Shown here: piece after piece, positions 16,285 to 24,379 of the stretch
Layout of the letters: each line of letters starts with the position of its first letter
How positions within the stretch are numbered: position 1 is the stretch's first letter
Source: JAFGMC01 sp963540515
GTDB lineage: Bacteria > Pseudomonadota > Alphaproteobacteria > Rs-D84
DNA length: 33,229 nt
Direction of reading: 5' to 3'
NCBI GenBank assembly: GCA_963540515.1
Contig: CAUTNA010000009.1
Location: 1-33,229 of the forward strand
The notes under the pieces: generated by a model
Told to the model about the DNA's origin: nothing
What the model saw: the letters and a program-made list of their open reading frames with translations, nothing else
Database searches by the model: none
Translations under genes and position numbers: made by a program

Positions 16285-18723
16285 ATGAAAAAAATAATAG
16301 TATTAGTATCTTTATTATCTTTTATAACTTTTAACTCTTATTCTAATAGAGTGTCAAGAGTTGCAACAAGTAATGAAAGTCGTGTTAACTTAACAAACAC
16401 AGAAAATATTACAAATAATAAAACTTCAAGAGTTGCAAGATCTTCCGTAATAGCTGATAAATCACGTTCCTCTGTTATTAGTGTTTCTGATAATAATAAA
16501 AGAATAAACTCTGTTATAAGAACATCCAGAAATGCTTCGAGTAAGTTTGTTCCAAAAGTTGCAAGAACATCAACCAAGAATACTAGTATATCTTCTCCTA
16601 GCATAACAAGAAGTATAAAAATTTCAAGATCTGGTATTACTTCTGGAAGAACTGCTAAATTGATGAATAATTCACTTGGAAGAAGTGCTAAAAAATCTGT
16701 TGATATTTCTAGATCTGGGGTAAGAGCTACTAAGGTTTTTGATGATGTATCAAAAATTGGTGGTGGATATGAAAAATGTAGAAATGCTTATAATACTTGT
16801 ATGGATCAATTTTGTGCTAAATCAAATGATACTTTCAGACGCTGTTATTGCAGTGATAAAGTTCAAGAATTTAAAGAAACTGAAGCTGTATTTGATAAAG
16901 TAAAATCAATGTTACAATCGTTTCAAGATAATAATTTAAATGCAATAAATAAAACGGCTGCTGAGGTTGATGCTATGTATTCAGCAACAGCCGGTGAAAA
17001 TGCTATAAAGAAAGATACAAGTGGAGCGGCAGCAATACTCGACGAAATTGGTGATTTATTATCTGGTAAGAAAAAACTTAGTTCAGAATCATCTAATAAA
17101 AAAACATCTCTTGATCTTTCTAGTGATATGGAAAATATTTGGTCTGGTGATAATGATTTCTTAAGTAATAATGGTGATTCTAGTGTAAAAGATTTGACTT
17201 CTTTAGAAGGTGAAAGTTTATATAAAGCATCTGAAAAACAATGTTATCAAGTTATTAAAGGTGAGTGTGAAAATGAAACTGTACTTTCAATGGTAAGAAG
17301 CTCTTATACTATTCTTATGGCTAATGATTGTAATTTATATGAAAAAAAGCTTTCTAGTAAAAAATTATCTGTTGCAAATACTGTAAGAGAAGCAGAAAAG
17401 AAATTAAGAGAAGCAAGATTAGAGGAATATAAAGCACATAATTCACAAGATATAAATGAGTGTGTTTCAAAAGTAAAGACTGCAATCACCTCTTCTAATG
17501 AAGCATGTGGTAAAGATTATCAAGCATGTCTTGATCCAACAGGACTTTATATAAATAAAACAAATGGAGAACCTGTATATTCACCACATTTATTTAAATT
17601 AACAGAAGTTATAAATTTGTATAGTGGTGGAAATAATGGAGTTGGTACAGTACTTTCAAATAATGAAAACTTTAGTAAGTTTTTGGATGAAAAAAAGATA
17701 TTTGTTGAAAGAGCTTTAGATTCTTGTAGAGATAAAGCTGATAAAGTTTGGACCGTATTTAAAGAAAGTGCAATCATTGAGATTGCTCAAGCTCAGGATA
17801 AGAAAATAGAAGAAGTAAAAGGAAAGTGTGTTCTTACAATGAAAGAATGTTATGATACAGTTTCTGGTGGACTTGCAAAATTTGATGATACTACTGCACA
17901 ACAAACAGGTGCTCTGCAAGCTTTTGCTGCGAGAAAGATGTGTCAAGATAAAGTTGCTGCGTGTGCAGCGCTTTATGCAGGACCTAATGATAAAGCCTGT
18001 GAATTTGATAACCAAGGAAAACTTACAACACCGGATTGTGGAATGAAGGCTTTACTTGCTTTTGTACAGACTGTTGATAATGTAAAAGTAGCAGAAGGTT
18101 GTGAAAAAGGATTAAGATCCTATATTGACTCAATTTGTGGTAAGAAAGTTAAAGGGGCTGATGGTATGCCAAAGATTAATTTAAATGATCTTGAAGCATA
18201 TCCTTATAAATGTAGAAATAAAATAAAAGGAACTCCTGAAGAAGAACCTGGTGCTGGAATGGATAAATCCTTATATGCTAATTTAAAGCAATTTGCTATT
18301 GATAATTGTTTAGATCCATCAGAAACAGATAAAAAATATGAAAAGTTAGATCAGAGAGTTATAGATGTTATTAATGAATCAATGAAAGATATTTCTGGTT
18401 ATATGGATTTTGTACTAATGCAAAAATGTGAAAATAAAGCTGGAGAAGATGGGTATTGGGCACATAGTGAAGAAGGTGAAATTTTACCTAATTTTATTAC
18501 AGAAGTATTTAATGGAAAAGAAAATACAAGTTGGGGAAAATGTTTAAAGAATAATACTAAATTATTATGTTTGGCTAATAATTCTACAGATGATCCAGAA
18601 CGTAAAGATATAGCAGAATATAAAGCTAATTTAGATGAGTGTTCTTTTAAAGATATTTGGTTTAAAGAAAGATGTGATTTTCTTGGTGGTTATTTTGAAA
18701 ATGGCACTTGTTATGGGTTATAA
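16285..18723 (+). CDS. Secreted Cys-rich paralog (family member 3) with Arg/Ser-rich N-terminal linker
   Basis: The 812-residue protein has a signal peptide (about 1-20). A long basic Ser/Arg/Thr-rich linker runs to about residue 155, with recurring short motifs (SRVAT, SRVAR, VARTS, ISRSG). Then comes the family block C-x6-C-M-D-Q-F-C-x9-C-x-C-S at about 163-187, spaced exactly as in the two left-hand paralogs. Central helices carry paired cysteines, including CRDKADK...KGKCVLTMKEC. The C-terminal 300 residues hold many more cysteines and end GGYFENGTCYGL. It starts 4 nt after the previous stop with little ribosome site, so it probably relies on translational coupling. A disulfide-stabilised envelope or surface protein is likely; function is unknown. 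Confidence 0.85.
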   Translation: MKKIIVLVSLLSFITFNSYSNRVSRVATSNESRVNLTNTENITNNKTSRVARSSVIADKSRSSVISVSDNNKRINSVIRTSRNASSKFVPKVARTSTKNTSISSPSITRSIKISRSGITSGRTAKLMNNSLGRSAKKSVDISRSGVRATKVFDDVSKIGGGYEKCRNAYNTCMDQFCAKSNDTFRRCYCSDKVQEFKETEAVFDKVKSMLQSFQDNNLNAINKTAAEVDAMYSATAGENAIKKDTSGAAAILDEIGDLLSGKKKLSSESSNKKTSLDLSSDMENIWSGDNDFLSNNGDSSVKDLTSLEGESLYKASEKQCYQVIKGECENETVLSMVRSSYTILMANDCNLYEKKLSSKKLSVANTVREAEKKLREARLEEYKAHNSQDINECVSKVKTAITSSNEACGKDYQACLDPTGLYINKTNGEPVYSPHLFKLTEVINLYSGGNNGVGTVLSNNENFSKFLDEKKIFVERALDSCRDKADKVWTVFKESAIIEIAQAQDKKIEEVKGKCVLTMKECYDTVSGGLAKFDDTTAQQTGALQAFAARKMCQDKVAACAALYAGPNDKACEFDNQGKLTTPDCGMKALLAFVQTVDNVKVAEGCEKGLRSYIDSICGKKVKGADGMPKINLNDLEAYPYKCRNKIKGTPEEEPGAGMDKSLYANLKQFAIDNCLDPSETDKKYEKLDQRVIDVINESMKDISGYMDFVLMQKCENKAGEDGYWAHSEEGEILPNFITEVFNGKENTSWGKCLKNNTKLLCLANNSTDDPERKDIAEYKANLDECSFKDIWFKERCDFLGGYFENGTCYGL

Positions 18724-18731
18724 GGTAATAT

Positions 18732-19895
18732 ATGAAAAGACTATTAATATTTATTTTTAGCTTTTTTTATTCTTCTTCTGTTTTTTGTGATGGTGTTGGT
18801 AGATATGTTCCATCAATGGCTCCTAAATGGGGATATAATGGTGGAACAAATTTGACTGGACCAGAAGGAAATTTTGTTTTAGGGGGACTTACTGGTTTTG
18901 GTGCTTTATCTACTCAGCATGGAACTTGGTATGATGAGTGGGCTGTTATTGCTGTAATAGCAAGAAAAATTGTTGAACATGGTGGTTATTTTTGTCCATA
19001 TCAAATTCAATGTATAAATTATGATAGACCAAGATCTTTTGCTAGATTTTTTAGACCAACTGCAGGTGATATTGTTGGTTGTGCTTGGTTATGTGAACAA
19101 GGATATGCTGGTGAAAACTGTCAGCCAAATCCAGAACCAATAGCATGTGATAATGATAATTATACAAAAGATAAAAAATTTGCTGCATTAGCTATGAAAA
19201 CAAGTGGTTATTATAGTGATTCAAAAGATTTTGAAATAGAAGCTTTAGCAAAGTATGATTATTCAGGTATGAGAGATTTTGCAGATATATTTGTAGGAGT
19301 TACTAGTTTTATGAATCATGGCGTTATTGCTGAACCTGTTAGGGTTGATTGTTGGTGGACTCCTGGTGGACCTCATCAAAATTATGATAGTTATGTTCGT
19401 AGCGTTTTTACTCAACAAAGTGGAGAAGGTAAAAAATTATTATGTGCAATGGGATATAAAGCAAATTCCACAAATACGGATTGTGAACCTGTAAGGCAAG
19501 ATGTGTGTAATGCTGAGGGTATGGCTATGTGTGATGGATTTTCTAAAGATAAATTTAATAAGGAAACACATAAATATAAGATTTCTGGAAATTGTGTTAA
19601 ATTTATATGTAAGGATGAGACTAAATCATTTGTTAGTTCATCAGATTTTTCTTGTGTAGATTGTGGAGTTACATTAAAAGCAGGAACAGATACAAACACA
19701 GGTTTATGTATAGATTGTTCTACTGGAGAAAGATTTGATAAAGATCAAAATAAATGTATATCAGCAACAGCATATACAAAAACAGATATGATGTATGGTA
19801 AAGGTAAAAATAAATCGTCTCAATCAGATGTTAAAAAACAGTGTTGGACTATTCAAGAATTAGATAAATATGTTGAGTGTGTGAAGGGAAATTAA
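18732..19895 (+). CDS. Secreted Cys-rich protein (387 aa)
   Basis: A signal peptide occupies about residues 1-19 (MKRLLIFIFSFFYSSS). A Gly/Trp/Tyr-rich N-terminal part (GRYVPSMAPKWGYNGGTN) follows, then CAWLCEQGYAGENC, which resembles an EGF-like motif. The second half is rich in paired cysteines (CVDCG, CIDCS). The end reads QCWTIQELDKYVECVKGN, similar in pattern to KCFSIKELEDL near the end of the 568-residue protein at 24380-26086. It follows family member 3 by 8 bp with AAGG as ribosome site, so it is probably made together with it and may be its partner. No known family is recognised. The 295 bp that follow are AT-rich with no gene or terminator that I can support. Confidence 0.8.
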   Translation: MKRLLIFIFSFFYSSSVFCDGVGRYVPSMAPKWGYNGGTNLTGPEGNFVLGGLTGFGALSTQHGTWYDEWAVIAVIARKIVEHGGYFCPYQIQCINYDRPRSFARFFRPTAGDIVGCAWLCEQGYAGENCQPNPEPIACDNDNYTKDKKFAALAMKTSGYYSDSKDFEIEALAKYDYSGMRDFADIFVGVTSFMNHGVIAEPVRVDCWWTPGGPHQNYDSYVRSVFTQQSGEGKKLLCAMGYKANSTNTDCEPVRQDVCNAEGMAMCDGFSKDKFNKETHKYKISGNCVKFICKDETKSFVSSSDFSCVDCGVTLKAGTDTNTGLCIDCSTGERFDKDQNKCISATAYTKTDMMYGKGKNKSSQSDVKKQCWTIQELDKYVECVKGN

Positions 19896-20155
19896 TAAAT
19901 TATATCTTACATATCTTTTAAACATTAGATAAGATTATTGTTTTCTGGTTATACATATTTTATATGAGATATCTTTATTTAAAATAATATTTTATTATTT
20001 ATAGTCTTATTTTTTTTGATTATTTATTTAAGAAGGATAGTAATTTTTATATAAAAATATAATTATAATAATTTTGAATATAGTTAATTATAGTAATATA
20101 TATTATTAATTTTAAACTAAACTATATATAAATATAAAATATTGTTAATAACTAG

Positions 20156-20184
20156 TTTATATTTTAAATATTTCTTATTATAAT
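20156..20184 (+). promoter_or_regulatory. rsmD promoter, probably giving a leaderless mRNA
   Basis: TATAAT (20179-20184) is followed by 6 nt and then the ATG at 20191. Transcription starting about 7 nt after the -10 box would begin at the A of the start codon. TTTATA lies 17 bp upstream. No Shine-Dalgarno exists. Confidence 0.5.
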
Positions 20185-20190
20185 GTATCT

Positions 20191-20727
20191 ATGCAGTCTA
20201 ATCTTAAAATTATTTCAGGTAAGTATAAAGGAAGGGTTTTAGATATTCCTAAAAACTCTAGACCGACACAAAACCGAAGTCGTATTGCCGTATTTAATAT
20301 TTTAGAAAAATTTTCAAAACCTTTAAAAGTATGGGATGTGTTTGCAGGAAGTGGTGCTTTTGGTATTGAATGTATATCAAGATATAACTCTTTTATTATA
20401 TTTTCTGATATAGATAAATTTTCTATAAACAGTATTAAAAAAAATTTAATTAATATACCCTCTTCTTTTTATAAAATAGAAAATACAAATTCATTAAATT
20501 TAATTTCAAAATATAGAGATTCAGATTTAATTTTTATTGATGCACCATATACGGACATAAATCTTATAAATAATTTTCTAGAAAAAATATCTCAAGAATT
20601 AAAAGATAAAGTTTTAATAATATTAGAGTTAGATAAAAATAATTTAATTAATATTCCAAATAAACTAAAAACTTTAGAAGATAGAGTTTATGGTAGAGCA
20701 AGATTTATTTTCTTAACAAAATCTTGA
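20191..20727 (+). CDS. rsmD: 16S rRNA m2G966 methyltransferase
   Basis: RsmD methylates N2 of G966 in the 30S head. The 178-residue product has the family start LKIISGKYKGRVLDIP, followed by RPTQNRSRIAVFNIL. The SAM-binding WDVFAGSGAFGIE lies at 48-60, and a typical C-terminal strand region follows. Length is normal. One oddity is the catalytic motif, usually DPPY or DPPF, which here reads D117-A-P-Y: the first Pro is Ala. This may be tolerated, or activity may be reduced. There is no ribosome site, and the -10 box sits so close to ATG that the message is probably leaderless. Confidence 0.92.
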   Translation: MQSNLKIISGKYKGRVLDIPKNSRPTQNRSRIAVFNILEKFSKPLKVWDVFAGSGAFGIECISRYNSFIIFSDIDKFSINSIKKNLINIPSSFYKIENTNSLNLISKYRDSDLIFIDAPYTDINLINNFLEKISQELKDKVLIILELDKNNLINIPNKLKTLEDRVYGRARFIFLTKS

Positions 20728-20780
20728 TTTTATTTATTTTTTATTAGATAATCTTACAGTCTAACACCCTTGGAGGTTAG
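20724..20780 (+). promoter_or_regulatory. rplY promoter and 5'-terminal leader hairpin
   Basis: TTGATT (20724-20729, overlapping the rsmD stop), 17 bp, GATAAT (20747-20752). The predicted transcript starts near 20759 and opens directly with the inverted repeat CTAAC...GTTAG (20761-20780), whose inner CC/GG can pair further. A separate AAGG ribosome site lies before ATG 20803. The hairpin could protect the 5' end or act in feedback; that is inference. Confidence 0.35.
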
Positions 20781-20802
20781 AAATAAATAAAAGGAAATAA
20801 TT

Positions 20803-21432
20803 ATGTCAATACAATTAAATGCTGATTTGCGTAAAGTTGCTGGCAAGGGGGTCACACGCGCTATTAGAAATAAAAATAATATACCTGCTGTTATTTATGG
20901 TGGTAAAAAAGATCCTGTTGCGATTGAGTTAGATGGACGCAATTTTGAGATGCTCATTAAAAAACCTGGACTTCGTACTAAATTATTTGAAATATCTGTA
21001 TCTTCAAATAAAGAAAATGCTATGCTTGTTGATATTCAATATCATCCAGTATCAGACAGAGTTGTTCATGTAGATTTTAAGAGAATAGATGTTAAATCTC
21101 CTGTATCTGTTGTTGTTCCTGTCGAAATAATAAATACAGAAATTTCAAAAGGTATTAAACTTGGTGGAGTTTTGAACTTTGCTGTAAGAAAAGTTTCTAT
21201 TACAGGTTTAATCGAAAATATACCAGAAAAAATAATAATAGATGCTCTTGATTTAAATATAGGTGATTCAGTTCATGGTAGTGATCTAAAATTACCTCAA
21301 GGTATAACACTTGGATTACATCAAGCAGAACTTGCTTTTGCAACAATTGGTGGAAAGATGGCTGAAGAAGTAGATCAGAAAAAAGCATCTTCCTCGGCAC
21401 CTGCTGATAAGAAAGCTCCTGCTAAAAAATAA
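20803..21432 (+). CDS. rplY: Large-subunit ribosomal protein L25 (TL5/Ctc type)
   Basis: L25 binds 5S rRNA in the central protuberance. The 209-residue product has the N-terminal L25 domain (from LNADLRKVAGKGVTRAIRN to VHVDFKRID, about 1-93). The longer C-terminal TL5 domain follows (about 100-188), and the tail is Ala/Lys-rich and low in complexity. The two-domain form is the usual one in alphaproteobacteria, where pth normally comes next; pth is absent here and a terminator follows at once. A good ribosome site (AAGGAA) precedes ATG. Confidence 0.95.
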   Translation: MSIQLNADLRKVAGKGVTRAIRNKNNIPAVIYGGKKDPVAIELDGRNFEMLIKKPGLRTKLFEISVSSNKENAMLVDIQYHPVSDRVVHVDFKRIDVKSPVSVVVPVEIINTEISKGIKLGGVLNFAVRKVSITGLIENIPEKIIIDALDLNIGDSVHGSDLKLPQGITLGLHQAELAFATIGGKMAEEVDQKKASSSAPADKKAPAKK

Positions 21433-21435
21433 ATG

Positions 21436-21457
21436 ACTGCCTAAGGGCAGTTTTTTT
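21436..21457 (+). terminator. rplY intrinsic terminator
   Basis: Stem CTGCC (21437-21441), loop TAAG, stem GGCAG (21446-21450), then seven T. It begins 4 nt after the rplY stop. Confidence 0.8.
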
Positions 21458-21482
21458 ATTTAATATTTTCTTTTATTTATGT

Positions 21483-21510
21483 CTTGAAAATAATTTTATA
21501 CTAACTATAT
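21483..21510 (+). promoter_or_regulatory. RpoH-type heat-shock promoter of dnaK
   Basis: CTTGAAA (21483-21489), 15 bp, then CTATAT (21505-21510), 34 nt before the dnaK ATG. The pattern fits the alphaproteobacterial sigma-32 consensus (CTTG, 17-18 bp, C-[CT]-TAT or CTAT), so dnaK is probably heat inducible. Confidence 0.65.
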
Positions 21511-21543
21511 CTTATCTTAAGAAGTTAAAAGGAGAATTGAATT

Positions 21544-23445
21544 ATGGCAAAAGTATTAGGTATAGATTTAGGAACAACTAATTCTGCAGTTGCTTTTATG
21601 GATGGAAATGAACCAAAGATTATTGAAAATTCTGAGGGTCAAAGAACAACAGCATCTGTTGTTGCAATTACAGGAAATTCTGAACAATTAGTTGGCATAA
21701 CTGCAAAAAATCAGGCAGTTACAAATCCTGCAAATACAATTTATGAAATTAAAAGACTAATGGGACTCAGATTTGATAGTCCTGAGGTTAAAGAAATAGC
21801 CAGCAGAGTACCATATAAAATTATCGCTGGTGATAATGGAGATGCTTGGGTTGAAATAGATGGTAAAAAATATGCACCATCTCAAATATCTGCTATGATT
21901 TTATCAAAATTAAAGAAAGATGCAGAAAGTTATTTAGGTGAAACTGTAAGTGATGCAGTTATCACAGTACCTGCTTACTTTAATGATTCTCAAAGACAAG
22001 CAACTAAAGATGCTGGACGCATTGCTGGATTAAATGTTTTACGTATTGTAAATGAACCAACTGCAGCTGCGCTTGCATATGGTTTAGATAAAAATAAAAA
22101 TGGAACTGTTGCTGTTTATGATTTAGGTGGTGGAACATTTGATGTATCTATTCTTGAAATAGTAGATGGTGTTTTCGAAGTAAAATCAACAAATGGTGAT
22201 ACTGCACTTGGTGGATCTGATTTTGACGCAAGAATACTTAATTATTTGATATCTGAATTTAAATCACAAAAAGGTATTGATTTATCCGATGATAAATTAG
22301 CTCTTCAAAGATTAAAAGAATCTGCAGAAAAAGCAAAAATAGAGTTATCAAGTAAATCATCTACTGATATTAACTTACCTTATTTGACTGCTAATGCATC
22401 AGGACCTGTTCATTTTAATATTACACTTACTCGTGCAAAATTAGAGTCTCTTGTAATTGATTTAATTGAAAAAACAATTGAACCTTGTAAAAAAGCCTTA
22501 AAAGATGCTGGACTTGACAAAAGCCAAATAAACGAAGTTATTCTTGTTGGTGGTCAGACTCGTATGCCAAAAGTATATGATACTGTAAAAGAATTCTTTG
22601 GTCGTGAACCTCATAAAGGTGTTAATCCTGATGAAGTAGTAGGACTTGGTGCAGCAGTTCAAGGTGGAGTTCTTAAAGGTGATGTAAAAGATGTATTATT
22701 ATTGGATGTTACACCTCTTTCTTTAGGAATTGAAACTTTGGGCGGAGTTTTCACAAGACTTATTGACAGAAATACAACAATACCAACAAAAAAGTCTCAG
22801 GTATTTAGTACTGCAGAAGATAATCAAACAGCCGTAACTATTCGTGTATTCCAAGGTGAAAGAGATATGGCAGCGGATAATAAATTACTTGGTCAATTTA
22901 ATTTAGAAGGTATTGCCCCTGCTCCTCGTGGATTACCACAAATTGAAGTATCTTTTGATATTGATGCAAATGGTATAGTCCATGTTTCTGCAAAAGATAA
23001 AGGAACAGGTAAAGAACAAATGATTTCTATTAAATCTGATGGAGGATTATCAGAAGAAGATATTAAGAGAATGGTAGATGAAGCAGCTCAAAATGCAGAA
23101 GCTGATAAAAAGAAACGAGAATTAGTAGAAATTAAAAATAATTCAGAAAGTGCTATATTCTCTGTTGAAAAATCTTTAAAAGATTATGGAGATAAAATTT
23201 CAGAAGATGAAAAGAAAGCTATAGAAGATGCAAAGAAAGATTTATCTGATGAATTAGCAAAAGCGGACGCAACTGTTGATAGTATTAAATCAAAGTTGGA
23301 TATATTAACGGAAAAATCTATGAAACTTGGAGAAGCTGTTTATAAAGCTCAACAAGAGGCATCAAAATCATCTGGTGAGGATGTAAATAATAATTCTGAA
23401 AATAACAAAGAAGCAACGGATGCAGATTTTTCAGAAAAGAAATAA
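21544..23445 (+). CDS. dnaK: Chaperone DnaK (Hsp70)
   Basis: DnaK is the ATP-driven chaperone that binds exposed hydrophobic segments, with DnaJ and GrpE as helpers. The 633-residue product shows the three Hsp70 signatures: GIDLGTTNS near residue 6, VYDLGGGTFDVSIL near 195 and VILVGGQTRMPKV near 337. The interdomain linker DVLLLDVTPLSLG, the substrate domain and an acidic, low-complexity tail follow. Length is standard. A strong ribosome site (AAGGAG) and a heat-shock promoter precede it. dnaJ, its usual neighbour, is missing; a terminator and a decayed outer-membrane gene follow instead. Confidence 0.98.
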   Translation: MAKVLGIDLGTTNSAVAFMDGNEPKIIENSEGQRTTASVVAITGNSEQLVGITAKNQAVTNPANTIYEIKRLMGLRFDSPEVKEIASRVPYKIIAGDNGDAWVEIDGKKYAPSQISAMILSKLKKDAESYLGETVSDAVITVPAYFNDSQRQATKDAGRIAGLNVLRIVNEPTAAALAYGLDKNKNGTVAVYDLGGGTFDVSILEIVDGVFEVKSTNGDTALGGSDFDARILNYLISEFKSQKGIDLSDDKLALQRLKESAEKAKIELSSKSSTDINLPYLTANASGPVHFNITLTRAKLESLVIDLIEKTIEPCKKALKDAGLDKSQINEVILVGGQTRMPKVYDTVKEFFGREPHKGVNPDEVVGLGAAVQGGVLKGDVKDVLLLDVTPLSLGIETLGGVFTRLIDRNTTIPTKKSQVFSTAEDNQTAVTIRVFQGERDMAADNKLLGQFNLEGIAPAPRGLPQIEVSFDIDANGIVHVSAKDKGTGKEQMISIKSDGGLSEEDIKRMVDEAAQNAEADKKKRELVEIKNNSESAIFSVEKSLKDYGDKISEDEKKAIEDAKKDLSDELAKADATVDSIKSKLDILTEKSMKLGEAVYKAQQEASKSSGEDVNNNSENNKEATDADFSEKK

Positions 23446-23465
23446 AAATACTTCTGATAAACTTT

Positions 23466-23497
23466 AAAAAGCAGTCTTTAGTAAGACTGCTTTTTTT
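23466..23497 (+). terminator. dnaK intrinsic terminator
   Basis: Nine-base stem AGCAGTCTT (23470-23478), loop TAGT, complementary AAGACTGCT (23483-23491), flanked by A and T runs. Confidence 0.88.
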
Positions 23498-23549
23498 ATA
23501 TATTAAAATATCTATAATAGATTGAGTTGTAAAAAAAAGGAGAATTATA

Positions 23550-23901
23550 ATTAAAAAATTATTCTTAACTTCAATCTTATCAACAATTGCTTTCACAAAT
23601 GCTAACTCTATTGATATTAAACCTTATACATCTTTAAAAATCGGACATACTATTTTTTATGCATATTACTAAGTACAATAAAGATATAAAAATAAAAAAA
23701 GAAAAGCTTTTAATGCTTCTGTATCTGGCGGAGCATCTATTTGAAATAGATGAACCTTTATCTTTAGTTCAGATTTAGAATATAATTATTCTCTTTCAAA
23801 AGTACATACATTCTTATTTAATACTTATCTAGTCTTGGTGATAAAAATTGAATGTATCAGTTAATCTTTGTGCTATACATTTTAATTTAACTAAATCTTA
23901 G
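23550..23901 (+). pseudogene. Decayed outer-membrane beta-barrel gene
   Basis: A good ribosome site (AAGGAG near 23538) precedes ATT where ATG would be expected. From there the frame reads KKLFLTSILSTIAFTNANS, a signal peptide, then IDIKPYTSLKIGH as in small porin-like barrels, and stops at TAA near 23670. In other frames the remnants AFNASVSGGAS (about 23709-23742) and SSDLEYNYSLSK (about 23770-23805) continue the family pattern. The end reads VSVNLCAIHFNLTKS before TAG 23899-23901. So the start codon is lost and there are at least two frameshifts plus in-frame stops. The relation to small outer-membrane barrels is by pattern only. Its terminator at 23925 is still intact. Confidence 0.7.
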
Positions 23902-23924
23902 ATTTATAAATCTGAAATTTGAAA

Positions 23925-23958
23925 AAAAGGTGTTAAAGTCAACACTTTTTTGTTTTTT
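23925..23958 (+). terminator. Terminator left behind the beta-barrel pseudogene
   Basis: Ten-pair stem AAAAGGTGTT / AACACTTTTT with one G-T pair and loop AAAGTC (23935-23940), followed by a T-rich stretch. Confidence 0.7.
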
Positions 23959-24379
23959 AGATACAGATAAAAATATATATTTTAATACTTTGGTTTTATT
24001 AGGTTAAAACAAATCTTAAAGTTTAGATATAAACCAATAAGACTATGAAATACACAATTATAAAAAATAGACTTTCTGAAATTTTCAAATAAATTTAATA
24101 ATTTTTTTATAAAGAATTGTTAATACAATTATTAGATAGTTTATATTGTTTTAATTAAGACATCTAACAGATTATTATTTAAGGGGCTAACTAAAATAAT
24201 TTAATGATACGATAAAAAGATTTTATGAATCTTTAAATATACAATAAATTTATAAGAATTTTTTATATAATTACTTATCATTATTAATAATAACGAAGTT
24301 TAATATAGAGATAATATGATAATTATTTATTATGTTATATATATTCAACAAGGGTATAATATAATTTTCTATTTTATAC
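23959..24379. other. AT-rich gene-free stretch
   Basis: About 420 bp between the pseudogene terminator and the end of the convergent Cys-rich gene. All frames carry frequent stops on both strands, and I see no RNA gene, ribosome site or long repeat. It is probably decayed sequence. No terminator for the 24380-26086 gene is obvious. Confidence 0.6.
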
